Below are positions 1 through 6,256 of a DNA stretch of 8,528 nucleotides, one piece after another. Where the stretch lies: positions 1 through 8,528 of the forward strand of contig JAJRCM010000047.1 in assembly GCA_028678965.1 (NCBI GenBank), read 5' to 3'. Every line of letters begins with the position of its first letter. The first letter of the stretch is position 1. Under the pieces are notes generated by a model that worked only from the letters and a program-made list of their open reading frames with translations, did not search any database and was not told the origin of the DNA. This DNA comes from Methanomicrobiales archaeon (GTDB lineage: Archaea; Halobacteriota; Methanomicrobia; Methanomicrobiales; JACTUA01). The translations under genes were made by a program, and so were the position numbers.

Positions 1-1261
1 TGATGAGCCCCTCCAGCCGCTCGATCTCGGTAGTGCGCAGGCGGCTCTTTTCGATCAGGGTATCCTGTTCGCGGAGGAGCCCGGCTCTCACCTCCTTCTG
101 GCCTTCTACCTCTTTCATCAGGGAGAGGATGTGATCCTTTGCTCCCTCGATCTCCTTCCCATGGGTAGAGATCTCTTTCTCGATCCGCTCTATCTCATTC
201 TTTCTGGTGGCCATCTCCATGGAGAGGTTCGCACGGTCGATGGAGAGGTTGCGGATCAGATCGGTACACTCCTTCACCCGGGTCTCGGCACGTTTGAGAT
301 CGAGATAGATCCGGTTCAGGTCTTCCTGGTTTTTCTCCTTCTCTTTCTTTGATTTCTCGATGGCCTGTTCGGTTACCTTAATGCTGCTCTTCCGCTCTTC
401 GAGCCCGCTCACCATCTGGAGGTACTCTGCCCCACTCTTCTGGTTGATCTGCTCCTCCACCTTCTTCAGGGCATCCTCTTTGTCCGAAAGTTTCTTCTCG
501 CGGGCACTTCGGTCCTCAGTGAGATGGCCAAGTTCCCCCTCTTTCTCCCCAATTACTTGAAGGAGGGCAGCATGCTCACTTTCCCTCCCCCGGAGGGTTG
601 CTGCCTTCCGGCATCCCTCGAGCTTGGCAATCTCCTCCTGAAGGCGACGATACTCTACAGCCCGCCCCCGTTCCTGCTCCAGTTCAGTGAGCCGGCTCTT
701 CAGCTCGCGGAGGACCAGCTCCTCCCGCTCGATCCTCTCCCGCACCACTTCTAATTCAGCGAGAGCCTGCTCCTTTTTGGCCTCGAATTCCGCGACCCCG
801 GCGATCTCATCGATGATCTTCCGCCGCTCATTGTCGCTCATCTCCATCACCCGGGTGATGTCCCCCTGCATCACAACGTTATAGCCCTCAGGCTTGATCC
901 CGAACTTGGCGAGAAATTCAAGGATCTCGGAGTGAGATGAGACCCGATCGTTCAGGTAATAGTAGCTGTAGTACCCGTGGGCAGCCCGCTTGATTCTGCG
1001 GCGGATTTTCGTCCCATCGGAAAATATTACCTCTACTTCGGCGATATTCTTGCCGCTATTCAAGTTGATGAGGTCGGTAAGCTTCTCCGCCCGCAGGCTA
1101 CTTGACCCGGCGAGAGCCAGGACAAAGAGGATGCTGTCGATGATGTTGCTCTTCCCTGAGCCGTTCGGACCGGATATGACGGTGAATCCCTCGAAAAAGG
1201 GTATTTTTGTGACACCGCTAAATGATTTAAAATTGTTGATTTCTAGCTGGGTTATATTCAC
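1..1261 (-). CDS. smc: Chromosome segregation ATPase SMC, N-terminal part (3' end outside window)
   Basis: SMC proteins form ring-shaped ATPase dimers that organise and segregate the chromosome. The 420 codons visible here encode the N-terminal ATPase half and the first part of the coiled coil. The Walker A motif GPNGSGKS lies at residues 31-38, after an ITQLEINNFKSF-type opening typical of archaeal SMC. The Q-loop VMQGDIT is at about 130-136, and the conserved DNERRKIIDEIAG stretch at about 143-155. From about residue 160 to the window edge the protein is highly charged and rich in Glu, Lys, Arg and Leu, as expected of the coiled-coil arm. The Walker B and signature motifs and the hinge would lie beyond the window. 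I chose the GTG at 1261 because AGGTG sits 8 nt upstream and because it gives the usual family N-terminus. The gene starts 11 nt after the stop of the upstream coiled-coil gene, so the two are probably co-translated. Confidence 0.97.
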   Translation of the reverse strand, partial: MNITQLEINNFKSFSGVTKIPFFEGFTVISGPNGSGKSNIIDSILFVLALAGSSSLRAEKLTDLINLNSGKNIAEVEVIFSDGTKIRRRIKRAAHGYYSYYYLNDRVSSHSEILEFLAKFGIKPEGYNVVMQGDITRVMEMSDNERRKIIDEIAGVAEFEAKKEQALAELEVVRERIEREELVLRELKSRLTELEQERGRAVEYRRLQEEIAKLEGCRKAATLRGRESEHAALLQVIGEKEGELGHLTEDRSAREKKLSDKEDALKKVEEQINQKSGAEYLQMVSGLEERKSSIKVTEQAIEKSKKEKEKNQEDLNRIYLDLKRAETRVKECTDLIRNLSIDRANLSMEMATRKNEIERIEKEISTHGKEIEGAKDHILSLMKEVEGQKEVRAGLLREQDTLIEKSRLRTTEIERLEGLI

Positions 1262-1269
1262 CCAATGAG

Positions 1270-1274
1270 CACCT
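1270..1274 (-). promoter_or_regulatory. Ribosome binding site of smc
   Basis: AGGTG on the minus strand lies 8 nt before the GTG start of smc and overlaps the TAG stop of the upstream gene. It decides the start, because no in-frame ATG precedes the conserved SMC N-terminus. The arrangement suggests termination-reinitiation coupling. Confidence 0.6.
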
Positions 1275-1716
1275 ACTTCTTCTTCTTGATCACGACAGAA
1301 TCGTCGGTGGTGCTGTCATCCTCTGTGGCATAGATGAGAGGAGCTCCCCCTTCCTTCTCATCCCCACCCTTCCCCTTCCTCATATTTTTTGCAGGATACC
1401 GGCCGCTGGCAATGATATAGTCAGAGGTGGTCCGCCGTTCGGGTTTCAGGGTCCCGTCGGGCTGCATAATCATTTCCATAGAAGCGCCCTCCTTCCCGGC
1501 GTCCTTGGAGGCATCTGTTGCACTCGCCTCCTTCCTTGGTGCGGCCATCACAGAGGGGCGGGAAGCGGCAGGCTTCCTTTCTTCGACTCGTGAGTTGAGC
1601 TTCATCACGATTGATTTCAGGTCCAGCATCTCATCGGTCAGGCCCCGGGTGAGGGCCTCAAGTTCACGTACTTTCGATTCCAGTTCATTTATGCGATCTT
1701 CTCCAGGGGTTGCCAT
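1273..1716 (-). CDS. Hypothetical coiled-coil protein upstream of smc
   Basis: A 147-residue protein of unknown function; I do not recognise a named family. It has three parts. Residues about 6-47 form an uninterrupted coiled coil with a clean a/d heptad pattern: I9, L12, V16, L19, T23, L26, M30, L33, V37, L40, V44. Residues about 48-80 are a low-complexity linker rich in Ala, Ser and Lys. Residues about 80-147 hold a more structured-looking stretch (MIMQPDGTLKPERR, then SDYIIASGRYPAKN), an acidic patch and a C-terminal run of four lysines. There is no signal peptide or membrane segment. I prefer the ATG at 1716 because GAGAGGAG lies 6 nt upstream; a GTG at 1734 would add six residues but would place that purine-rich motif inside the gene. 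It ends 11 nt before smc, so a role alongside SMC is plausible but only inferred from position. Confidence 0.75.
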   Translation of the reverse strand: MATPGEDRINELESKVRELEALTRGLTDEMLDLKSIVMKLNSRVEERKPAASRPSVMAAPRKEASATDASKDAGKEGASMEMIMQPDGTLKPERRTTSDYIIASGRYPAKNMRKGKGGDEKEGGAPLIYATEDDSTTDDSVVIKKKK

Positions 1717-1722
1717 ACGTTT

Positions 1723-1730
1723 CTCCTCTC
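1723..1730 (-). promoter_or_regulatory. Ribosome binding site of the coiled-coil gene
   Basis: GAGAGGAG on the minus strand ends 6 nt before the ATG at 1716. It favours that ATG over the in-frame GTG at 1734, which lies upstream of the motif. Confidence 0.55.
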
Positions 1731-1760
1731 TCACCTGTTCCAGTGTATCTATTTGGTTTT

Positions 1761-1788
1761 GAATTTTTCATTCAAGAATGATCGATTC
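1761..1788. repeat. Tandem GAAT-N5-ATTC palindromic motif, candidate operator
   Basis: Two copies of GAAT-N5-ATTC lie in direct succession at 1761-1773 and 1776-1788, a repeat period of 15 bp. The first copy extends to a 6-bp perfect inverted repeat, TTGAAT and ATTCAA, at 1759-1775. The motif sits 45-72 bp upstream of the coiled-coil/smc operon start and overlaps the AT-rich stretch most likely to serve as its TATA element. Regulatory function is inferred. The AT-rich composition makes some chance symmetry possible. Confidence 0.35.
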
Positions 1789-1857
1789 ATCTCTGATGAC
1801 CATGCGGTTTCACGATGGTTATCATATTTGTTAGAAGTGGTATGCTATAGCCTTTCT

Positions 1858-1875
1858 GGAAAAGAAAAAATATTA
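1858..1875 (+). promoter_or_regulatory. Archaeal BRE/TATA promoter of the glyA operon
   Basis: A purine-rich GGAAAAGAA (1858-1866, BRE-like) is followed directly by the AT-rich box AAAATATTA (1867-1875, TATA-like). The box centre lies about 31 bp before the glyA ATG at 1902. Archaeal transcription normally starts about 25-27 bp downstream of the TATA centre, so the leader would be only about 5 nt or absent. No Shine-Dalgarno sequence precedes the ATG, which fits a leaderless mRNA. The rest of the 1717-1901 gap shows no RNA gene I can support. Confidence 0.55.
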
Positions 1876-1901
1876 CCCTCACTCGCCCTACTTTGTTGCA
1901 C

Positions 1902-3143
1902 ATGTCATACCTGTCGAATATTGATCCAGAGATTGCTGATCTCATCGAGAAGGAACGCCAGCGTCAGACCCACGGGCTGGAGCTTATCGCCTCCGAGAAC
2001 CTGGTGAGCCGGGCGGTGCTTGAGGCGATGGGATCGATCTTCACCAACAAGTACGCGGAAGGGTACCCAGGTAAGCGGTACTATGGCGGGTGTGAGTTCT
2101 ACGATGTTGCTGAGAACCTGGCACGGGAACGGCTGAAGAAACTATTCGGAGCAGAGCATGCGAATGTCCAGCCCCACTCCGGTACTCAGGCCAACATGGC
2201 CATCTACTTCGCCACGATGGAATGCAACAAGGACCGATTGATGAGTATGAGCCTCTCCCAGGGGGGTCACCTCTCCCATGGGTCACCGGTCTCCTTCAGC
2301 GGAAAGATGTACCAGGTGACCCAGTACGGTGTCGACCTGGAGACTGAAGTCCTGGACTACGGTGTGGTGGAGGAGATAGCTCGAAAGGTGCGGCCGAAGG
2401 TCATCGTATGCGGGGCCAGCGCCTACCCACGGGAGATCGATTTTAAAGCCTTCCAGCAGATCGCCGATGGGGTAGAGGCGTACTGCATGGCAGATATCGC
2501 CCACATTGCCGGGCTCTGTGCTTCGGGAGTTCACAATACGTCGGTAGGCGTCGTAGACTTCACTACCACGACAACCCATAAAACCCTCCGCGGTCCACGG
2601 GGCGGGGCGATCCTGTGCGACCAGGAGAATGCCGTACTGGTGGATAAAGCAGTCTTTCCCGGGATGCAGGGCGGTCCCTTGATGCATACCATCGCAGCGA
2701 AGGCGGTCTGCTTCAAGGAAGCCCTCCGCCCCTCGTTCCAAGAGTATAACCGGCAGATTGTGAAGAATGCCCGGCGACTTGCCGCGACCTTGATGGATCG
2801 CGGTCTGCGGCTGGTTTCAGGTGGCACGGACAACCACCTGATGCTCATCGACCTCAGCGACCGGGGGGCTACGGGCCTTGAGGCAGAGACCGCTCTGGGC
2901 AAAGCAGGGATCACGGTGAACAAGAACACCATCCCGCGGGAGAGCCGGAGCCCCTTCGTAACCAGCGGGCTGCGCATCGGGACACCGGCGATCACCACCC
3001 GGGGTATGAAAGAAGGTGAGATGGAGCAGATCGGGGAGTTAATTGCCGTGGTGTTACAAGACCTCCATGATGAGGGGACGATTCGCCGGGTTCGGGGAGA
3101 GGTCGCTGTCCTCGCCAGCAGGTTCCCCATCTACCCGGATTGA
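1902..3143 (+). CDS. glyA: Serine hydroxymethyltransferase
   Basis: A PLP-dependent cytosolic enzyme that converts serine and a tetrahydropterin to glycine and the methylene-pterin. It is the main entry of serine carbon into C1 metabolism. The 413-residue product is about full length for prokaryotic SHMT. The N-terminal [10 protein letters not shown] block is at residues 24-33. The [17 protein letters not shown] block at 49-65 carries the active-site Tyr51, Glu53 and Tyr61. ADIAHIAG supplies the PLP-contacting Asp and His. A Thr-rich stretch, [11 protein letters not shown], holds the PLP lysine, K227. I start at ATG 1902, because an in-frame TTG at 1893 would lie at or before the predicted transcription start. 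The gene opens the glyA-folD-folP-ligase operon. SHMTs of methanogens can use tetrahydromethanopterin or tetrahydrofolate; the adjacent folD favours folate here, but that is inference. Confidence 0.97.
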   Translation: MSYLSNIDPEIADLIEKERQRQTHGLELIASENLVSRAVLEAMGSIFTNKYAEGYPGKRYYGGCEFYDVAENLARERLKKLFGAEHANVQPHSGTQANMAIYFATMECNKDRLMSMSLSQGGHLSHGSPVSFSGKMYQVTQYGVDLETEVLDYGVVEEIARKVRPKVIVCGASAYPREIDFKAFQQIADGVEAYCMADIAHIAGLCASGVHNTSVGVVDFTTTTTHKTLRGPRGGAILCDQENAVLVDKAVFPGMQGGPLMHTIAAKAVCFKEALRPSFQEYNRQIVKNARRLAATLMDRGLRLVSGGTDNHLMLIDLSDRGATGLEAETALGKAGITVNKNTIPRESRSPFVTSGLRIGTPAITTRGMKEGEMEQIGELIAVVLQDLHDEGTIRRVRGEVAVLASRFPIYPD

Positions 3144-3144
3144 T

Positions 3145-3987
3145 ATGATTCTCGATGGGAAACGTATTGCAGACCGTCGCTTGGAGGTCCTGGAGGAGGA
3201 GATCGAAGAGTCCGGATTCTACCCCCACTTAGCCACCGTAATCGTAGGGGACGATCCCGCTTCTCGCCTGTATGTGACGATGAAGCATAAGGCCTGTGAA
3301 CGGGTGGGGATCGGGTCGGTAGGTGTGAACCTTCCTGGCGACACCACTCCCCAGCAGGTTCGAGAGGCTATCCTCCAGCTCAATGAAGACCCGCTCATCG
3401 ATGGTATCCTCCTCCAGCTCCCTCTTCCCCGCCAGATCGAGACGGACCGGGTGATGGAAGCGGTGGCACCAGAGAAAGACGTGGACGGATTCCACCCCTC
3501 CAACCTGGGGCAGCTGTTCAGCGGTAAGCCCACCTTTGTTCCCTGTACTCCCAAAGGGATTATGACCCTTCTCGAGGAGTATCGCATACCCCTGAGCGGT
3601 TCCCAGGCAGTGGTGGTAGGGAGGAGTATCGAGGTAGGCCGGCCATGCGGGATGCTGCTGCTCGCAGCGGATGCCACCGTGACTCTCTGCCACAGCCGAA
3701 CGAAGCGCCTCGAGGAGCATACCCAACGAGCAGATATCCTGGTCTGTTCGGTGGGGAAAGCGCGGTTCATCACTGCTGAGATGGTGAGAGAAGGGGCGAC
3801 GGTAATTGATGTGGGGATCAACTACGTAGACGGAAAGCTCTGTGGGGACGTGGACTATGCACCGGTGGCAGAGAAAGCTGGAGCAATCACGCCGGTGCCG
3901 GGGGGAGTCGGCCCTATGACCATCGCCTCCCTGATGGAGAACACCTTCCGAGCAGCACGGATGAGGGCATGCGCCCCTGCACGATAA
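3145..3987 (+). CDS. folD: Bifunctional methylene-tetrahydrofolate dehydrogenase/cyclohydrolase
   Basis: FolD oxidises 5,10-methylene-tetrahydrofolate with NAD(P)+ and hydrolyses the methenyl product to 10-formyl-tetrahydrofolate. The 280-residue product matches the usual family length. The N-terminal MILDGKRIA opening is standard. The catalytic Tyr43 and Lys47 lie in [12 protein letters not shown], Gln91 in LLQLPLP, and Asp114 in [17 protein letters not shown] starts the nucleotide domain, [12 protein letters not shown] is the dinucleotide-binding loop, and [10 protein letters not shown] closes the C-terminal region. All the catalytic residues I can place are present. The ATG follows the glyA stop by 1 nt with no clear Shine-Dalgarno, so translational coupling is likely. 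FolD is a folate enzyme. Its presence in an F420-making methanogen implies a tetrahydrofolate branch beside tetrahydromethanopterin, as shown biochemically for Methanosarcina barkeri. Confidence 0.97.
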   Translation: MILDGKRIADRRLEVLEEEIEESGFYPHLATVIVGDDPASRLYVTMKHKACERVGIGSVGVNLPGDTTPQQVREAILQLNEDPLIDGILLQLPLPRQIETDRVMEAVAPEKDVDGFHPSNLGQLFSGKPTFVPCTPKGIMTLLEEYRIPLSGSQAVVVGRSIEVGRPCGMLLLAADATVTLCHSRTKRLEEHTQRADILVCSVGKARFITAEMVREGATVIDVGINYVDGKLCGDVDYAPVAEKAGAITPVPGGVGPMTIASLMENTFRAARMRACAPAR

Positions 3988-4778
3988 ACCGGCTCACTAT
4001 TGGAGGGGACGCACCAGTCCGGGTAATGGGGGTGATCAATGCCAGTCCCGAGTCATTCTACCGCTCCTCGTATGTACCGGTCGTCCATGTGTATGAGATA
4101 ACAGTAGCCATGCTTGAAGGAGGAGCGGATCTTATCGATGTAGGGGCGAGAGCGACCGGACCGGGGGCACCCCCCCTTGATATCGCGACCGAGCGGGAAC
4201 GGCTGGTCGCGGTGCTCCAGGAGATTCAAGGGGTGGCCACCGTATCGGTGGATACCATGCACCCTGAGGTGCTGGAGACTGCACTGAAATACGAGATCCA
4301 CGCGGTGAACGATATCGCCGGTCTTTCCAATCCTGCCATGGGACGGCTGGTCGCCGAAGCGGGGCTCCCGGCTATCGTAATGGCAGCAGAGAGGAGGCCG
4401 GGAGATGCAGGATCGGTGCCGGAAGTGCTGCGGGTGCTGGGGGCAGTGGTGGCACGGTGCGGTGAGGCAGGAGTGAGACAGTTCATCCTCGATCCGGGCA
4501 TCGGGCTGTGGACGCCAGAGCGGACGGTGGAGGATAACTGGGATCTCTGCCGGCACTTCAGGGACTTTCTGCGGTTCGACCGGCCGATCCTCGCTGCCAT
4601 TTCCCGTAAATCATTTATCGGTACTCTTGTAGGGCGTTCACCCGAGGGGAGGATGGCTGCATCTCTCGCTCTGACCCTCCTCCTTATACAGTACGGGGCA
4701 TCGATGGTACGAACCCATGATGTGCAGGAGACGGTGGATGCACTACGGGTGGTGGAATTGATGGAGGGGGGCCAATGA
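3969..4778 (+). CDS. folP: Dihydropteroate synthase family protein
   Basis: DHPS joins a hydroxymethyl-dihydropterin pyrophosphate to p-aminobenzoate to form the pteroate core. The 269-residue TIM-barrel protein keeps the family motifs in order: [13 protein letters not shown] (metal-binding Asn24), [16 protein letters not shown] (loop 2, 52-67), SVDT (Asp95), AVNDIAG (Asn114), LDPGIG (Asp175), SRKSFIG (Ser212, Lys214) and VRTHDV (Arg248, His250). All the pterin-side residues I can align are present. Loop 2 is unusual: the bacterial GESTRPGA has become GARATGPGA, so the loop Arg that follows the conserved Thr is Gly. The usual MHM-type strand is also replaced, by VMAAERR. The start at 3969 gives 19 bp of overlap with folD and has only a GAGGG one base away, so it rests on the homologous N-terminus. 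The product could serve folate or a methanopterin-type carrier. Confidence 0.9.
   Translation: MRPCTINRLTIGGDAPVRVMGVINASPESFYRSSYVPVVHVYEITVAMLEGGADLIDVGARATGPGAPPLDIATERERLVAVLQEIQGVATVSVDTMHPEVLETALKYEIHAVNDIAGLSNPAMGRLVAEAGLPAIVMAAERRPGDAGSVPEVLRVLGAVVARCGEAGVRQFILDPGIGLWTPERTVEDNWDLCRHFRDFLRFDRPILAAISRKSFIGTLVGRSPEGRMAASLALTLLLIQYGASMVRTHDVQETVDALRVVELMEGGQ
4763..4767 (+). promoter_or_regulatory. Ribosome binding site of the ligase gene, inside folP
   Basis: GGAGG at the 3' end of folP lies 7 nt before the ATG at 4775. With the ATGA stop-start overlap it indicates strong translational coupling of the ligase to folP. Confidence 0.6.
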
Positions 4779-5578
4779 ACACCCGCTTCTGCGTCTATGG
4801 ACTGAAAACCGGTATCATCTATGCAGGAGATGACCTGCTTGAGCACCTTCGCATGGCGTGGGAGAGGTGCGGCTGCGGAACAATCCGACAGGGAGATATT
4901 CTCGTTCTCGCCGAATCGGCAGTGGCCATGGCAGAAGGAAGACAGGTCTGGCTTGCTGAGGTAACACCATGTAAGGAGGCAGAGGAACTGGCCTCTCGTT
5001 ACGGCATGGACCCCCGAGTGGTGGAAGTAGTGCTCCAGGAGAGTGACCGGGTAGTGGGGGGTATCCCCGGGTTCCTTCTCTGTCTGAAGAATGGGACACT
5101 CCTTCCCAATGCCGGTGTTGACCAGTCCAATGCGCCGCCAGGTTGTATTATTCCCCTCCCCCGCGACCCGGATGGAAGTGCGGAACGGCTCAGGGAACAG
5201 GTACGGAAGACCTGGGGAGTGGAGGTGGCGGTGATCATTGCTGACAGCCGGACCCACGCCATGCGGCTGGGGTGTGCCGGAGTAGCCATCGGGTGTGCCG
5301 GAGTAGCTAGTGTGATCGATGAGCGGGGTCGAAAAGACCTCTTCGGGAGGGAACTCCATGTTACCCAAAGGGCGGTGGCAGACTGCATCGCTTCGGCGGC
5401 AGAGCTGGTCATGGGGGAGGCCGATGAGTCGACCCCTGCAGCTCTCGTTCGGGGGCTCGATCTCCCCATGACCCAGGAGAAAGGAGTAGCCTCAATCGAT
5501 GCCTCAGCGTGCCTCTTTATGGGTGTGGCGCTCCACCCCGACCCTGCCATGCTCCGTCACCAGGGAAAAACCGAGTGA
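4775..5578 (+). CDS. cofE: F420-ligase family gamma-glutamyl ligase (CofE, or FolC2-like)
   Basis: A member of the COG1478 family, whose best-known enzyme, CofE, adds L-glutamate to F420-0 through gamma linkages using GTP. The 267-residue product carries ILVLAESAVAMAEGR near the N-terminus (about 42-56), NAGVDQSN (about 111-118), IPLPRDPDGSAE, DLFGRELHVTQRAVAD and AELVMGEADE. The metal- and nucleotide-site acids in NAGVD and IIAD are present. The conserved segment after IIAD reads DSRTHAMRLG, whereas my recollection of canonical CofE and FbiB is D-T-x-G-R-x-x-R-x-G. Spacing is kept but the Gly-Arg pair is lost. The gene is translationally coupled to folP through an ATGA overlap and has a good Shine-Dalgarno. 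Another COG1478 protein, chlamydial FolC2 (CT611), replaces folylpolyglutamate synthase, so a folate role is a serious alternative. The symbol is assigned by family only. Nearby cofC and cofG keep the F420 role open. Confidence 0.85.
   Translation: MNTRFCVYGLKTGIIYAGDDLLEHLRMAWERCGCGTIRQGDILVLAESAVAMAEGRQVWLAEVTPCKEAEELASRYGMDPRVVEVVLQESDRVVGGIPGFLLCLKNGTLLPNAGVDQSNAPPGCIIPLPRDPDGSAERLREQVRKTWGVEVAVIIADSRTHAMRLGCAGVAIGCAGVASVIDERGRKDLFGRELHVTQRAVADCIASAAELVMGEADESTPAALVRGLDLPMTQEKGVASIDASACLFMGVALHPDPAMLRHQGKTE
5270..5307 (+). repeat. 17-bp direct repeat with 21-bp period inside the ligase gene
   Basis: GGGTGTGCCGGAGTAGC occurs at 5270-5286 and again at 5291-5307, separated by 4 bp. The unit is exactly seven codons and encodes GCAGVAI followed by GCAGVAS. 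The protein segment appears to have normal family length, so this is not an obvious recent insertion. Confidence 0.8.
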
Positions 5579-6154
5579 TTCGAGAAACTCCCGGCTCGTT
5601 CCTGTCCCGTGAATGAGGAGCTCCACCAGGTCCTCTTTTTCATCGACATCGGTGTGGAGCCGGAAGGAGTCCACCACCTCCACCGAACACCCGAACTCAG
5701 CAGCGATGCGCAGGTGTTTGAGGTAACTGGCGCCGTAAAAATCTGCCCGGAAACGCCGGGGATCACGAAGGTAGAGGACATTGGTCCCCCCGCCACGGCC
5801 GGGGACCATCGCAATGTCATCCCTCGTCCCCACCACCCGCTGGAGGGCGTCAGGGGTAACAAGGGGGAGATCAGCCATCACCATGCACAGCGGCTCCTTT
5901 TCCTGGGTGAAGAACGCATTGAGAGCATCGTTTAAGCCCGCCGCGGTAACCACCACTTCCGCATCCGGGCAGGAGAAGCAGGGGTGGGTGGACAGGATAA
6001 TCGGACTCCCTCCGCTGCTCCAGACGGCGGTCACCACATCCCGGAGCATCGCCCGTGCGAAGGACTCCCGTTCTTCCCGGTTGAGGACACAGGAGAGCCG
6101 GGTCTTGGGATCCACCGGTTTGAAGGGGATGACCGCACGGTAGGCCATTGTCAT
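5504..6154 (-). CDS. cofC: 2-phospho-L-lactate guanylyltransferase
   Basis: CofC uses GTP to activate 2-phospho-L-lactate, giving the lactyl-diphospho-guanosine donor that is joined to Fo in F420 synthesis. The 216-residue product has the nucleotidyltransferase motifs in order: IPFKPVDPKTRLS (9-21), VMADLPLVTPDAL (92-104), VPGRGGGTNVLYLRDP (117-132) and HTDVDEKEDLVELL (167-180). The ATG at 6154 gives the usual N-terminus, and a second ATG at 6148 is equally possible. There is no Shine-Dalgarno; a T-rich CTTTTTTG about 25 bp upstream on this strand could be a weak TATA for a leaderless transcript. The last 24 residues (about 193-216) overlap the end of the convergent ligase gene by 75 bp and lie beyond the conserved family core. 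An open frame extends upstream across cofG, but it is only the antisense of cofG. Confidence 0.95.
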   Translation of the reverse strand: MTMAYRAVIPFKPVDPKTRLSCVLNREERESFARAMLRDVVTAVWSSGGSPIILSTHPCFSCPDAEVVVTAAGLNDALNAFFTQEKEPLCMVMADLPLVTPDALQRVVGTRDDIAMVPGRGGGTNVLYLRDPRRFRADFYGASYLKHLRIAAEFGCSVEVVDSFRLHTDVDEKEDLVELLIHGTGTSREFLESLGFSLVTEHGRVGVERHTHKEAR

Positions 6155-6210
6155 ACGATGTTGCCAGTCAACCACAAAAAAGCATCGCCGTACGCGGAAC
6201 GTCTCTCCCG

Positions 6211-6223
6211 CTACTATTTTGAG
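6211..6223 (+). promoter_or_regulatory. Possible promoter element of cofG
   Basis: CTACTATTTTGAG is the most TATA-like stretch in the roughly 100-bp gap between the cofC start and the cofG start. Its centre is about 40 bp before the ATG at 6257, which would give a leader of roughly 10 nt. TTTAAAG at 6239-6245 is an alternative. This is weak evidence. Confidence 0.25.
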
Positions 6224-6256
6224 ATCAACACCGATACCTTTAAAGAGTACGTGTCC

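Noticed and set aside
131..1268. Several plus-strand open frames across the smc region
   Set aside because: They are antisense to smc, whose translation gives a continuous Walker A, Q-loop and coiled-coil sequence, and they have no motifs of their own.
1794..1856. Possible C/D box guide RNA starting at a TGATGA in the glyA upstream region
   Set aside because: No CUGA D or D' box at suitable spacing and no second C-like box, so the single hexamer is not enough.
1893..1901. TTG start for glyA at 1893
   Set aside because: The TATA-like box places the transcription start at about 1897, and the ATG at 1902 is a stronger codon with the usual SHMT N-terminus after it.
5984..6256. An N-terminal extension of CofG reaching back to 5984
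   Set aside because: The extension is mostly antisense to cofC and shows no conserved sequence. The conserved CofG core begins just after the ATG at 6257.
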